A stretch of 64,000 bases of DNA from Hwanghaeella sp965227365 (GTDB taxonomy: Bacteria > Pseudomonadota > Alphaproteobacteria > UBA8366 > Aestuariispiraceae): assembly GCF_965227365.1 (NCBI RefSeq), contig NZ_OZ245754.1:4650001-4714000 (forward strand), read 5' to 3'. Shown one piece after another: positions 43,517-52,821 of this stretch. The position numbers were made by a program, and so were the translations under genes. The notes beneath the pieces were generated by a model. It was given only the letters and a program-made list of their open reading frames with translations. It ran no database searches and was not told the origin of the DNA. Each line of letters opens with the position of its first letter. Position 1 is the first letter of the stretch.

Positions 43517-44946
43517 CGTGAGGGCCTCCTGCGGCCGCCCCGGGCGGACCATTGATCCTGGAATGTAGGGCCGGTCGGGATCGGCATTTCGCGATGATCG
43601 GTCCAGCCGGAGGCGAGCGGCAGGCTGTCGGCCCGGCCGCGCTTCCCGCCCATCACGCGCAGTGCCAGAGATCCCATGCGCGCCGCCATGCGGTAGAGCG
43701 ACGGCCGGCGGGCGAAAAAGCCCCAGATATCGAGACCGGCGCGGACCGAGGGCGGGGCAAGGCCGTTTTCGTATTCCTTGACCCGGTAATGCCGCATCAT
43801 CTTCGGCAACGGGATGCGCATCGGACAAACCGACTCGCAGCGGCCGCAGAAGGTAGAGGCATTGGGCAGGTGCCCCGCTTCCTCGACGCCCAAGAAGGTG
43901 GGCGTCAGGACGGAGCCGATCGGGCCGGGATAGACCCAGCCGTAACTGTGTCCGCCGACCGCGTGATAGACCGGACAGTGGTTCATGCAGGCGCCGCAGC
44001 GGATGCAGCGCAACGCATCCTGAAACTCGCCGCCGAGCAATTCCGACCGGCCGTTATCCAGGATGACGACGTGATACTGTTCCGGCCCATCGGGATCTTC
44101 CGGCCGGCGCGGCCCGGTGGAGAATGTCGTATAGGACGAGAAATCCTGACCGGTCGCGGAACGGGCCAGTACACGCAGGATGGAGGAGGCATCCTCCAGA
44201 GTCGGCACCACCTTCTCGATCGAGGCGATGACGATGTGAACCTTGGCGAGCGTCTGGGTCAGGTCGCCATTGCCTTCGTTGGTGACGATGACGCTGGACC
44301 CGGTTTCGGCGATCAGGAAGTTCGCGCCCGTGATGCCGACATCCGCTTCCATATACTTCTGCCGCAGCACCTGGCGCGCTTCGTTCAGCAGATCGGCCGG
44401 TTCGGTCAAGCGGCGTTCGTCGGGCAGATGCTTGTGTTCCTCGCGGAACGCGTCTTCCACCTCGGAGCGCAGCACATGCACCGCCGGGGCGATGATATGG
44501 CTGGGCGGTTCCTTGCGCAGCTGAACGATATATTCGCCCAGATCGGTCTCGACCACTTTCAGCCCGGCCGCCTCGATGGCGTCGTTGAGCGCGATCTCCT
44601 CGGAAATCATGCTCTTGCCCTTGGTGATCATCTTGGCGTCGACGCTTTTGCAAATATCCAGGATTATCTTCCTGGCTTCCGCGGAATTGGCCGCCCAATG
44701 CACATGTCCGCCCGCCTCGGTCGCCTTTTTCTCATACCGCTCGAGGTAGTGGTCCAGATTGGCCAGCGTGTGGTTCTTCAGGTCGCGGGCCTGGTCGCGT
44801 AGCGCCTCGAATTCCGGCATATCCTCCACCGCCGTGCGGCGGCGTTCGATAAAGCCTACCTTCATCTGGGCCAGGGCGGATTGCAGATTTTCGTTCTTCA
44901 GCGCCTGGGAGGCGTTTTCCTTGAAGCTGTGGGATTTGGGGTCCAT
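43513..44946 (-). CDS. lutB: Lactate utilisation iron-sulfur protein LutB
   Basis: 477 residues. An N-terminal LUD domain (ITGANFLIAETGSSVIVTNEGNGDL) is followed by two ferredoxin-type clusters: C314, C317, C320, C324 (CIRCGACMNHC) and C367, C370, C374 (CGRCESVC). This arrangement is diagnostic of LutB/LldF, the electron-transferring subunit. It overlaps lutC by 4 nt and lutA by 1 nt (TGATG), so the three subunits are translated together. Confidence 0.95.
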   Translation of the reverse strand: MDPKSHSFKENASQALKNENLQSALAQMKVGFIERRRTAVEDMPEFEALRDQARDLKNHTLANLDHYLERYEKKATEAGGHVHWAANSAEARKIILDICKSVDAKMITKGKSMISEEIALNDAIEAAGLKVVETDLGEYIVQLRKEPPSHIIAPAVHVLRSEVEDAFREEHKHLPDERRLTEPADLLNEARQVLRQKYMEADVGITGANFLIAETGSSVIVTNEGNGDLTQTLAKVHIVIASIEKVVPTLEDASSILRVLARSATGQDFSSYTTFSTGPRRPEDPDGPEQYHVVILDNGRSELLGGEFQDALRCIRCGACMNHCPVYHAVGGHSYGWVYPGPIGSVLTPTFLGVEEAGHLPNASTFCGRCESVCPMRIPLPKMMRHYRVKEYENGLAPPSVRAGLDIWGFFARRPSLYRMAARMGSLALRVMGGKRGRADSLPLASGWTDHREMPIPTGPTFQDQWSARGGRRRPSR

Positions 44947-45734
44947 CAGTCGTGCCCCTCCGTCATACGCGCCGGCGCTTCGCCGATCCCGGGTTCCGAT
45001 CCCATTCCAGCAAGCACTTCCGCGACGTGGCGGACCTGAACCGGTTTGCCTTCACGCTGCAGTTTTCCGGCCATGTTCATCAGACATCCCAGGTCGCCGG
45101 CCAGCAGGGTGTCGGCGCCGGTCGCCGCGATATCCTCGGTCTTGTCGCTGACCATCTTGTTGGAGATTTCCGGATACTTCACACAGAAGGTGCCGCCGAA
45201 GCCGCAACAGACCTCGGCCCCCGGCAATTCCTTTAGCGTCAAACCGGCGACACTGTTCAACAGCTTGCGCGGCTGGGCCTTCACCTTCAATTCGCGCAGG
45301 CCCGAACAGCTGTCGTGATAGGTCACGGTGCCGTCATATTCGGCATCGACCTTGTCGACCCCCAGAACATCGACCAGGAAGGACATCAGCTCATGCGTCT
45401 TGCCCGCGATGGCCTCCGCCTTGGGACCCAGAACCGGGTCATCGGCGAAAAGGCGCGGATAATGTTCCTTGATCATCCCGGCGCAGGAACCGGACGGCGC
45501 GACGACATAGTCGACATCCCCGAACGCGCGCAGCACGGTTTCCGCAACAGCGACCGTACCCTTGGTGTCTCCGGAATTATAGGCGGGCTGGCCGCAGCAG
45601 GTCTGGCCGGCGGGAACGCAAACCTCGCAGCCGGCATCCTCCAGAAGCTTCACCGCGGCGAAGCCCACTTGCGGCCGCATCATGTCGACCAGACAGGTTA
45701 CGAAGAGCCCTACGGTCGGGCCTTGATTGGTCAC
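44946..45734 (-). CDS. lutA: Lactate utilisation protein LutA
   Basis: 262 residues with two CCG (cysteine-rich) domains: GQTCCGQPAYNSG and HDSCSGLRELK, then CCGFGGTFCVKYPEIS and GDLGCLMNM. These bind iron-sulfur or heterodisulfide-type clusters. As in Bacillus, LutABC oxidises L-lactate to pyruvate without LldD. Promoter not recognised in the 141 bp upstream. No dedicated regulator is adjacent. Confidence 0.94.
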   Translation of the reverse strand: MTNQGPTVGLFVTCLVDMMRPQVGFAAVKLLEDAGCEVCVPAGQTCCGQPAYNSGDTKGTVAVAETVLRAFGDVDYVVAPSGSCAGMIKEHYPRLFADDPVLGPKAEAIAGKTHELMSFLVDVLGVDKVDAEYDGTVTYHDSCSGLRELKVKAQPRKLLNSVAGLTLKELPGAEVCCGFGGTFCVKYPEISNKMVSDKTEDIAATGADTLLAGDLGCLMNMAGKLQREGKPVQVRHVAEVLAGMGSEPGIGEAPARMTEGHD

Positions 45735-45875
45735 GGCGTCACCTCGCGGAATTGGTCATACCAATTTCAATTTCTTTTGTCGTATCCTGCGAAACCCGAA
45801 TAATCAACGCGGTTAGCCTAAACCAGCGGGCCCGGACGGAACATAGGCGGCAGCGGAAAATCGGCCGACGCGGGT

Positions 45876-47105
45876 CTAGGATACCCGGCTCAAACGATCG
45901 GCGACTGCGTTCGGCAGCAACAGGTAATAGCGGCCCGTGCTTTTCATCCGGCCGGCATATTTCAAGGCTTCCGAGCCATAGCCCCAGAAGAAGTCCCCAC
46001 GCACCGGTCCCTTGATCGCGCCGCCGGTATCCTGCGCCACCATCAGGCGATTCAACGGCTTGTCCTTTTCCGACGGCCAATTGGTTTCCAGCCACAGCGG
46101 CACGCCCATGGGCAGGAATTTGCGGTCGACCGCCAGGCTGCGGCCCGGCGTCAGGGCCAGGCCTTCCGCGCCGATCGGCCCTTCGCCGTCGATTTCACGA
46201 AAGAAGATGAAACGCGGGTTTTCGGCGAGCAGCGCGGTCGCCTTGTTCGGATTGCGCTCGATCCAACCACGGATTCCATCCCAGGAAGCCTGATGCGCCT
46301 CCAACTCGCCCCGGTCGATCAAGACCCTGCCGATGGATTTGTAGGGCCGACCGTTATGGCCGTCGAAACCGATCCGTCTGACCGACCCGTCGGGTAGAAT
46401 GACACGGCCTGACCCCTGCACCTGCAGCAGGAAGACGTCGATCCGATCCTGGGCCCAGAACATTTCCAGTCCCTTGCCCGGAAGATGGCTTTGTTCCAGC
46501 GTGCCGCGGTCCGGATAGGGCACGAAACGGCCGTTCTCCACCCGGCCGACGATCTGCCGGCCCTTCAGATCACCGTCAAACTTGCCGAGGTCGGCGATCA
46601 CATGGTCCGACGGACGCCGGTAGATGGGATAGCGGAAAGTCTCATCGGGCGCCGTCGCGCCTTGCAGTTCCGCCTCGAAATAGCCTGTGATCAAGCCTTC
46701 CTCGACCCCGCGATTGCTGGCCAGCATCGGGGTGAAATACGTTTCGAGTGCGGAACGGATTGTGAAATCGTCATCCGCGGCGGTCAGGGCGCCGCATCCC
46801 TCGTGCCAATCGCCGGCTGTCATCGGAACGGCTTCGGTCCCGATATTCCTGGCGGGATCAAGCGCCATGATGCGCCCGCAGGATCGGCGCAGGGCGGGCA
46901 GGGCCTCGGTCAGTCGGTCAGCCGACCAATCTTTCAGATCGGTAAACGCAGCCTTGGCCAGGACCAGGGCCGGGCCGTCTTCCTGAACGACGGCCTTGTC
47001 CTCCTTCTTCTCGCAGCCGGCCAAGCCGACGGCAAGCAGGGCGGCGAGAAAAAAGGAGGTTGTCTTGAAACGCGGCTGACTAAGGAAACGGGCCGGGCCG
47101 ACCAT
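45876..47105 (-). CDS. mltA: Membrane-bound lytic murein transglycosylase A
   Basis: Peptidoglycan-cleaving outer-membrane lipoprotein, 409 residues. Lipobox AVGLAGC (Cys31). The MltA domain includes GLITGYFEAELQGATAPDETFRYPIYRRP and VFLLQVQGSGRVILPDGS. The terminal 3D domain has MVAQDTGGAIKGPVRGDFFWGYG with the catalytic aspartate in QDTGG. It starts 4 bp after the Tim44-like gene end on the same strand, so the two form an operon. Confidence 0.94.
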   Translation of the reverse strand: MVGPARFLSQPRFKTTSFFLAALLAVGLAGCEKKEDKAVVQEDGPALVLAKAAFTDLKDWSADRLTEALPALRRSCGRIMALDPARNIGTEAVPMTAGDWHEGCGALTAADDDFTIRSALETYFTPMLASNRGVEEGLITGYFEAELQGATAPDETFRYPIYRRPSDHVIADLGKFDGDLKGRQIVGRVENGRFVPYPDRGTLEQSHLPGKGLEMFWAQDRIDVFLLQVQGSGRVILPDGSVRRIGFDGHNGRPYKSIGRVLIDRGELEAHQASWDGIRGWIERNPNKATALLAENPRFIFFREIDGEGPIGAEGLALTPGRSLAVDRKFLPMGVPLWLETNWPSEKDKPLNRLMVAQDTGGAIKGPVRGDFFWGYGSEALKYAGRMKSTGRYYLLLPNAVADRLSRVS

Positions 47106-47109
47106 CGGG

Positions 47110-47799
47110 TCAATTCGAACTGCGGGTTGCGACCAGGGTCCAGTTCGGATCGTGGGAACGGGTATCGCGCTTGAAGGTCCAGATATCCGTCACCGACGCG
47201 ATCTTGTTCGGATCGCCTTCGATCACCTTGCCTTCCGAATCATAAAGCGCATGCGCCTGCTGGCTGACGAATTTCACGGTCACCAGCGCGTTCGAACCAT
47301 CCATCTTGGCTTCCAGGATATCGGCGCCGTCGATGCCGACCAGCACTTCCTCCAGCCGGTGGCCCGCATCGGCCCGCGCCTTCAGGGCCTGGCGGAAGTT
47401 GTCGAAGACTTCCGGGCTCAACAGGTTGCGCAGGGTCTGTTCGTCGCCTTCGGTATAGGCGGCCAGAACCATTTCGAAGGCGGCCTTCGCCCCAGACAGG
47501 AATTCACCGGGATGGAAATCGGGATCGGCCACCTTGATCTGGGTCAGACCGGCATCCAGCGGCCCTTCGGCTTCGGCGAAGGCATCATCCTCGTCCTCGC
47601 CATTACGATCGTGCGGCAGATGCACGACATTGCCGTTGTCGTTATTGGCCTCTTCGTCCTTCTTGCCGGCACCGAAAATATTGCGCGGCGGCTCCTGATG
47701 GCCGGTGCGACGGCCCAGGACGCTGCCGAGCCGCAAGATCAAGAAAAGCGCAATGCCTGCGAAGATGAGAATATCGATCAAGTTGAACTCGCTACCCAT
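47110..47799 (-). CDS. Tim44-domain membrane-anchored protein (TimA type)
   Basis: 229 residues. A single N-terminal membrane helix (LIDILIFAGIALFLILRLGSVLG) is followed by a charged linker and a Tim44-like domain from about 95 (GAKAAFEMVLAAYTEGDEQTLRNLLSPEVFDNFRQALKARADAG). This is the bacterial family related to the mitochondrial import-motor subunit. Its role in bacteria is poorly known (a membrane-tethered chaperone-like function is proposed). ATG 47799 starts the membrane helix directly. mltA follows. Confidence 0.88.
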   Translation of the reverse strand: MGSEFNLIDILIFAGIALFLILRLGSVLGRRTGHQEPPRNIFGAGKKDEEANNDNGNVVHLPHDRNGEDEDDAFAEAEGPLDAGLTQIKVADPDFHPGEFLSGAKAAFEMVLAAYTEGDEQTLRNLLSPEVFDNFRQALKARADAGHRLEEVLVGIDGADILEAKMDGSNALVTVKFVSQQAHALYDSEGKVIEGDPNKIASVTDIWTFKRDTRSHDPNWTLVATRSSN

Positions 47800-48156
47800 T
47801 TTGTAAGAGTCCCAAACACGAACCGGCCCATGAACCCGTCCGGACTTCGGACTATTTCCAGCCCGTATCCAGTTTGTTAGACCCCATTTGATGAGGATTC
47901 TCAAGCAAAGAGCCCGTCATAGCCGCCTTTCCTTAAAGCGGGGGCCATGCGCCATTGCCCTTTGCCTGTCCAATCCCCACTCTCTAAACCATGCGACGGA
48001 CCGAAACCCAATTGCGGAGAGACCGACAAAACCGCGTTTCACTGCCATACCCCACGTGTTTCCGGGAAATCCCGGACCCGTCGGATATGCGATCATGACG
48101 CTGTGCATGAATAATCCCTCAAGGGGTAGATAGGGCCCGTTACAATAGAGAGCAAG
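47800..48156. other. Divergent gap between the Tim44-like and fxsA genes
   Basis: This 357-bp gap has no convincing gene; an 81-codon frame at 47888-48133 has no ribosome site or recognisable motif. A TACAAT hexamer at 48141-48146 could be an fxsA -10 element, which would give a leader of only a few bases, but no matching -35 was found. Confidence 0.5.
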
Positions 48157-48720
48157 ATGACCGGTTTGATTATATTTACGATCCTTTTCGGCATTCCGAT
48201 CGCCGAAATCGCCCTTTTCATCCAAGTGGGCGACCTGATCGGTTTGTGGGCGACCCTGGGGACGATCCTGCTGACCGCGCTGATCGGCACGGTGCTGGTC
48301 CGGGCACAGGGGATCGCGGTGCTGACGAGGATCCGCCAGGAAACGGAGCAGGGTCGCTTGCCGGTCGGCGAATTGGTATCGGGGGCCTGTCTCGTGGTCG
48401 CCGGGCTGCTGCTTGTGACGCCTGGCTTCCTGACCGATTTTCTGGGATTCGTCCTGCTGATCCCGGGATTGCGACTGTTGATCGGCTCTGCGTTGGTCCG
48501 GGCCTTGATGCGCAAGGGCGGCGGCGTCCATTTCCAGTCCAGCATGCACCGCGCCGGGCCGGGCGGCACCTATCACCGGTATGAGGAAGGAACAATCGAC
48601 GGCGACTACACCGTCATTGATCCGGAACCCGAGTCTGAAGACGCGAGCGATCCGAAGGACACGAACGACGGCGCCCGAAAATTGGAAAACAAGGAAGAAA
48701 GGGAGAGCCCGCGCCAATGA
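48157..48720 (+). CDS. fxsA: FxsA-family inner-membrane protein
   Basis: 187 residues with about four membrane helices (2-25, 26-45, 75-95, 100-115). The core GIPIAEIALFIQVGDLIG, TALIGTVLVRAQGIAVLTRIRQETEQGRLPVGELVSG and TPGFLTDFLGFVLLIPGLR are the FxsA signature; in E. coli FxsA overproduction relieves F exclusion of phage T7. The C-terminus adds a hydrophilic acidic tail. Its stop overlaps the next ATG by 4 nt. Confidence 0.92.
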   Translation: MTGLIIFTILFGIPIAEIALFIQVGDLIGLWATLGTILLTALIGTVLVRAQGIAVLTRIRQETEQGRLPVGELVSGACLVVAGLLLVTPGFLTDFLGFVLLIPGLRLLIGSALVRALMRKGGGVHFQSSMHRAGPGGTYHRYEEGTIDGDYTVIDPEPESEDASDPKDTNDGARKLENKEERESPRQ

Positions 48721-49277
48721 TGATGATCCGGCACGGCCAGTCAGAATTCAACGTGATCTATGCCAAGACGCGGAAGGATCCCGGTATCCGCGATCCGCGG
48801 CTGACGGATCTGGGCAAGGAACAGGCGCGTGCCGCCGCCAATCATCTGCGATCGCAGGGTCTGACGCGCATCATCGCAAGCCCTTACTGGCGGACCCTGG
48901 AAACCGCGGAACTGATCGCGGAAGTGCTGGACCTGCCGATCACCACGAATCCGGTCGTGGGCGAACATTGCGCCTTTGTGTCCGATCTGGGATCCCCGGC
49001 CGCCGATCTGCGCAAGCGTTGGCCGCATGTGGAATTCGGCGATCTGGGGGATGAATGGTGGCCGGACTTTGTCGAGGAACATCATCATGTGGACGCCCGG
49101 GCGCGGACCTTCCGGAACTGGGCGCGGGACGTGGAGCCGCGGCACGATATCCTGGTCGTCAGCCATTGGGGTTTCCTGCGGGCGTTGACCGGTCATGAAA
49201 TGCCGAATTGCGGCATGCTGCGTTTCGACCCCTCCACCGACCATCCCGGCGGCGGCGATATTGTTGCCCCGCTTTAG
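48717..49277 (+). CDS. Histidine phosphatase (phosphoglycerate mutase-like)
   Basis: 186 residues. The phosphohistidine motif MMMIRHGQSEFN is at the N-terminus, SPYWRTLETAELIAEVL is the second arginine region, and the second histidine is in ILVVSHWGFLRALTGH. Substrates in this superfamily vary from phospho-sugars to proteins, and here it is unknown. Translational coupling (ATGA) to fxsA suggests an envelope link, but this is weak. Confidence 0.86.
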   Translation: MMMIRHGQSEFNVIYAKTRKDPGIRDPRLTDLGKEQARAAANHLRSQGLTRIIASPYWRTLETAELIAEVLDLPITTNPVVGEHCAFVSDLGSPAADLRKRWPHVEFGDLGDEWWPDFVEEHHHVDARARTFRNWARDVEPRHDILVVSHWGFLRALTGHEMPNCGMLRFDPSTDHPGGGDIVAPL

Positions 49278-49392
49278 GCATGTTAGACGACCAACCCCGT
49301 CCGGAACACGCCCCCTGACACGCACAGGCGGCGGAAACACCACCACCCAACCGTGATGCGCCGACCGAGGCCAGCGCGGTTTATGAGGCCGA

Positions 49393-49932
49393 ATGATGAG
49401 CGATACCGAAAACCAGACCGCCCCCCAGCCGTCCGCCCCCGAAAACGGCGTCGACGCACAGGACGGCAACACGCAGCAGCAGGTACCGCTGAACATCCTG
49501 CATCAATATGTGAAGGATCTGTCTTTCGAGAATCCGTCAACGCCCCGCCTACAGTTGGCGCCCGGCACGCAACCGACCATCGACATCCGCGTCGACGTGA
49601 CCGCGACCGCGCTGGACGAAAAGGTCTACGAGGTTGAACTACAAATGACCTTCAAGGCATCGGCGAAGGAACAAGTCATTTATCTGGGTGAGCTGGTCTA
49701 TGCCTGCGTTGCGCAGCTCGGCAATGTTCGCCAGCAGGATATCGAACCGCTGCTGCTGATCGAAACGCCGCGGCTTCTGTTCCCCTACGCCCGGTCGATC
49801 ATCGGCAATGCGACGCGCGACGGCGGGTTCCAGCCGCTGGTCCTGGCGCCGTTCGATTTCGTCAACCTGTACCGTATGCGGCTTGAGAGCCGCGCCGCGA
49901 AACCGACCACGTCGGAAACCGGTGAAGCCTAA
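49393..49932 (+). CDS. secB: Protein-export chaperone SecB
   Basis: Cytosolic tetrameric chaperone that holds preproteins unfolded and passes them to SecA. It has 179 residues. LNILHQYVKDLSFENPSTP, YEVELQMTFKA, the SecA-contact region VYACVAQL and LFPYARSIIGNATRDGGFQPLVLAPFDFVNLY are present. The long Gln/Pro-rich N-terminus (about 1-32) and acidic tail are common in alphaproteobacteria. It sits near the dnaQ-coaE-aroE-maf group, as in Caulobacter. Confidence 0.96.
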   Translation: MMSDTENQTAPQPSAPENGVDAQDGNTQQQVPLNILHQYVKDLSFENPSTPRLQLAPGTQPTIDIRVDVTATALDEKVYEVELQMTFKASAKEQVIYLGELVYACVAQLGNVRQQDIEPLLLIETPRLLFPYARSIIGNATRDGGFQPLVLAPFDFVNLYRMRLESRAAKPTTSETGEA

Positions 49933-49980
49933 AAATCTGAATTAAAGACCGGAAACTCCGGGGCGGGACGGTCCCGGTGA

Positions 49981-50667
49981 CTAGTCCCGCGTCCAGATCG
50001 GATTGTCGAGCTGGGTCAGCAGCTCCGCATGGGCGGCCAGTTCCGCCTCGCTGGCGGCATGGGGCCGGGGCGGACGGAAGGTACGCTCGACCGCCGTTTT
50101 CACGGTCTGCCCATCATCGTCCTCGGCTTCGTCACCGGCCAGGCTCAGGCCGATCTGCTTGCCGCCCAGAAGTTCAATATAGACTTCCGCCAACAATTCG
50201 GAGTCGAGCAGCGCGCCGTGTTTGGTTCGCGCGGTGTTGTCGATGCCGAACCGGTTGCAAAGTGCATCCAGGTTTGCCTGGGCCCCGGGGAATTTTCGGC
50301 GCGCCATCGCCACCGTATCGCGGGCCCGGTCCATCGGGATCGGCGAACGGCCGATCTGCATCAGTTCCGCATTGATGAACTTCATGTCGAATTCGGCATT
50401 GTGGATCACCAGCCTGGCATCGCCGATGAAATCCAGGAACTTGTCCGCAACATCCGCGAAGAGCGGCTTGTCCGCCAGAAAATCGTTGGACAGCCCGTGG
50501 ACGCGGAAGGCTTCGTCGGGCATGTCCCGTTCCGGGTTCAGATATTCATGCAGATAGTTGCCGGTAACCGAAAAGTTCACCATTTCCACACAGCCGATTT
50601 CGACGATGCGATGGCCGGAATTCGGGTCCAGGCCCGTTGTTTCGGTATCAAGTACAATTTCACGCAT
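49981..50667 (-). CDS. dnaQ: DNA polymerase III epsilon subunit (3'-5' exonuclease)
   Basis: Proofreading subunit of the replicative polymerase, 228 residues. Exo I is VLDTETTGLDP, Exo II is HNAEFDMKFIN and Exo III is HGALLDSELLAEVYIEL. The C-terminus (DDDGQTVKTAVERTFRPPRP) is longer and ends in a region that would bind the alpha subunit. Convergent with secB over 48 bp. It ends a minus-strand series that runs away from the proposed origin. Confidence 0.96.
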   Translation of the reverse strand: MREIVLDTETTGLDPNSGHRIVEIGCVEMVNFSVTGNYLHEYLNPERDMPDEAFRVHGLSNDFLADKPLFADVADKFLDFIGDARLVIHNAEFDMKFINAELMQIGRSPIPMDRARDTVAMARRKFPGAQANLDALCNRFGIDNTARTKHGALLDSELLAEVYIELLGGKQIGLSLAGDEAEDDDGQTVKTAVERTFRPPRPHAASEAELAAHAELLTQLDNPIWTRD

Positions 50668-50680
50668 TTCCGGTCTTCCG

Positions 50681-51355
50681 TCAGATCTTCCGCAACCAGG
50701 ATAGAATGATTGGCCGGACCGGGCCAGGGCTGTAGCACCCGGTCCGCGGCGGCCAGATCCGGCCTTTCCTTGTTTTTGCTTCCGCTACGATCTTCCGCAC
50801 CGCGCGGCGCACCGGACCCTTGCCGAGGCCCGTATTCACCACCGCGTCGGCCAGGCGCCGCTTGGCAGCATCGGGCATCTGTTTTTGTCGGATGGCGTCG
50901 AGACGGTCGCGGTCGACGCCGGGCCGGGCGAGAACCCGGGCGGCTTGGACGAAATGCGGCGCGGTGACAAGGACCGTCATGTCGCATTTCCGTTCGCCAT
51001 GGGTTTCAAACAGCAGCGGCACATCCACGACCACGACCGGCTTGCGCATACGCGCGGCGCGAAGAAGGAAACCGGTCCGCTCGGCGGAGACCATGGGATG
51101 AAGAATGGATTCCAGTTTCTTCAGGGCCGCCGGATCGCCGAAGACGCGCTTGCCAAGCTCGGCGCGGTTGACCGCGCCATCCGCCGTGACGCCGGGGAAG
51201 GCCGCTTCGATGGCGGGCACCGCTCTACCGCCCTTCGCCATCAGTTCGTGGACAATGGCATCCGCATCCTGGACCGGCACACCGAGTTTCTTGAACATGG
51301 CGCTGGTCGTGCTCTTGCCCATGCCGATCGACCCGGTAAGCCCTATCACGAACAT
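50681..51355 (-). CDS. coaE: Dephospho-CoA kinase
   Basis: Last step of coenzyme A synthesis. It has 224 residues. The P-loop GLTGSIGMGKST starts at about residue 5, followed by PVQDADAIVHELM, VVDVPLLFETHGE and the lid with DRDRLDAIRQKQMP. The C-terminal 40 residues (KGRIWPPRTGCYSPGPVRP) are unusually long and basic for the family. It lies 13 bp upstream of dnaQ on the same strand. Confidence 0.95.
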   Translation of the reverse strand: MFVIGLTGSIGMGKSTTSAMFKKLGVPVQDADAIVHELMAKGGRAVPAIEAAFPGVTADGAVNRAELGKRVFGDPAALKKLESILHPMVSAERTGFLLRAARMRKPVVVVDVPLLFETHGERKCDMTVLVTAPHFVQAARVLARPGVDRDRLDAIRQKQMPDAAKRRLADAVVNTGLGKGPVRRAVRKIVAEAKTRKGRIWPPRTGCYSPGPVRPIILSWLRKI

Positions 51356-51364
51356 CGCGGTATC

Positions 51365-52204
51365 CTATTTGGTCCCGAGGACGATTTCGCGCAAATCCTG
51401 GGTCACGGCAGGCCGGACACCGAACCAGGCTTCGAAGCCGGGGACCGCCTGATGCAACAACATGCCGAGCCCGTCCACGGTGCGGTTGCCGCGTTTCATC
51501 GCCTCGGCCAGCAACGGCGTGACCAGCGGTGCATAGACGATATCAGTCACCAGGGCCGATTTCGGCAGCGCGTCCAGACGCAGGTCCAGGGGCGGTTGCC
51601 CCATCATTCCCAAGGATGTTGTATTGACCAGCAGCGCGCAGTCGGCAAGCGCCTCCGCGGTGTCCGAAAAAGCGACGACCTCGACATGGGGGGCAAAGTC
51701 CTCAGCCAAGGCCCGGGCCCGGTCCAGCGTGCGGTTCGCGACCCGGATTTTCGGCGCACCCGCGCGGATCAATCCATAAAGCACCGCGCGCGCCGCACCA
51801 CCGGCCCCCAGCACGACAGCGGTTCCAGACTTCGGGTCCCAGGATGGATCGCTGAGACGCAGGTTGTCGATAAAACCGGCATGGTCCGTGTTGCTGCCCG
51901 TGATGTGCCCATCCGCGGCCAGGACCAACGTGTTGACCGCACCGATCATGCGTGCGTCATCCGCGATGATGTCGCAGTAGGACATGATCGCTTGCTTGTG
52001 CGGAACGGTAACGTTCGACCCTTTGAATCCAAGCGCGCGCAACCCGTCGACCGCCTGGCCGAGACTGTCCGGAGAGACGGACATCGGAATATAGGCCCCG
52101 TCGACGTGATAATGGTCGAGCCAGTACCCATGCAATATCGGTGACTTGGAATGGCTGATGGGCCAACCCATGACACCCGCCAGTTTCGCGGCCCCGGAAA
52201 TCAT
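51365..52204 (-). CDS. aroE: Shikimate dehydrogenase
   Basis: NADP-dependent reduction of 3-dehydroshikimate in aromatic amino-acid synthesis. It has 279 residues. GVMGWPISHSKSPILHGYWLDHY carries the shikimate-binding SHSKSP, NVTVPHKQAIM the catalytic lysine, and AVVLGAGGAARAVLYGL with VANRTLDRA the NADP site. Its ATG overlaps the maf stop by 4 nt. Second gene down the maf-aroE-coaE-dnaQ group. Confidence 0.97.
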   Translation of the reverse strand: MISGAAKLAGVMGWPISHSKSPILHGYWLDHYHVDGAYIPMSVSPDSLGQAVDGLRALGFKGSNVTVPHKQAIMSYCDIIADDARMIGAVNTLVLAADGHITGSNTDHAGFIDNLRLSDPSWDPKSGTAVVLGAGGAARAVLYGLIRAGAPKIRVANRTLDRARALAEDFAPHVEVVAFSDTAEALADCALLVNTTSLGMMGQPPLDLRLDALPKSALVTDIVYAPLVTPLLAEAMKRGNRTVDGLGMLLHQAVPGFEAWFGVRPAVTQDLREIVLGTK

Positions 52205-52821
52205 TTCTGTACTACCCCGTGATGACGCAGGAAATCCAGCAAGGGCAATAGCGGAAGTCCGAGGATGGTGAAATAGTCGCCCTCGATCCTGGAAAAGAGT
52301 TGCGCGCCGGTTCCTTCCAACCGATAGCCCCCGACGGAGGCGAGCGTATCCTCCCCGGCGATTTCCACATAACCCTTTAGAAAGTCGTCGGAGAAGTCGC
52401 GCATGGTGAGCGCGGCCCGTTCCACCACATGCCAGATACGCCGCCCGTTTTCATGCACGCAAAGCGCCGCTTCCAAGTGATGGGTCTTTCCGCGCAGTGC
52501 CATCAATTGCGCATGAAGCGTTTCCATGTCCGGCGGTTTGTCGAACCAAACACCATTGCAATTCAGCATTTGGTCGGCGCCGATCACGATGGCGCCCGGA
52601 TGGCGCGCGGAAATCTTGGCGGCTTTCAAATCGGCCAGGGCGAGGGCCACATCCCGTGCCGACGCACCTTCGGCCTTGAGTGAAGCCTTCACCGCGTCCT
52701 CGTCCACGCGGGAGGGTTCGACGGTGAATGACAAACCCGCCCCGCGCAGCACCGCGGCACGCGCTGTACTGGCCGATGCCAGAATTAGTGCGCGGGCGGT
52801 CGAATTCGCTATGCCGGTCAC
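52201..52821 (-). CDS. maf: Maf-family nucleotide pyrophosphatase
   Basis: 206 residues from GTG 52821, chosen because it overlaps the ppsR stop as GTGA and begins the conserved domain. LILASASTARAAVLRGAGLSFTVEPSRVDEDAVK and GAIVIGADQMLNCNGVWFDKP contain the substrate and catalytic-base regions, and TLASVGGYRLEGTGAQLFSRIEGDYFTILGLPL is the Maf end motif. Maf proteins hydrolyse canonical or modified NTPs, with a proposed role in septation. Coupled to both neighbours by 4-nt overlaps. Confidence 0.94.
   Translation of the reverse strand: MTGIANSTARALILASASTARAAVLRGAGLSFTVEPSRVDEDAVKASLKAEGASARDVALALADLKAAKISARHPGAIVIGADQMLNCNGVWFDKPPDMETLHAQLMALRGKTHHLEAALCVHENGRRIWHVVERAALTMRDFSDDFLKGYVEIAGEDTLASVGGYRLEGTGAQLFSRIEGDYFTILGLPLLPLLDFLRHHGVVQK

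Noticed and set aside
47888..48133. 81-codon frame in the gap before fxsA
   Set aside because: No ribosome site, no family resemblance and unusual composition; kept as non-coding.
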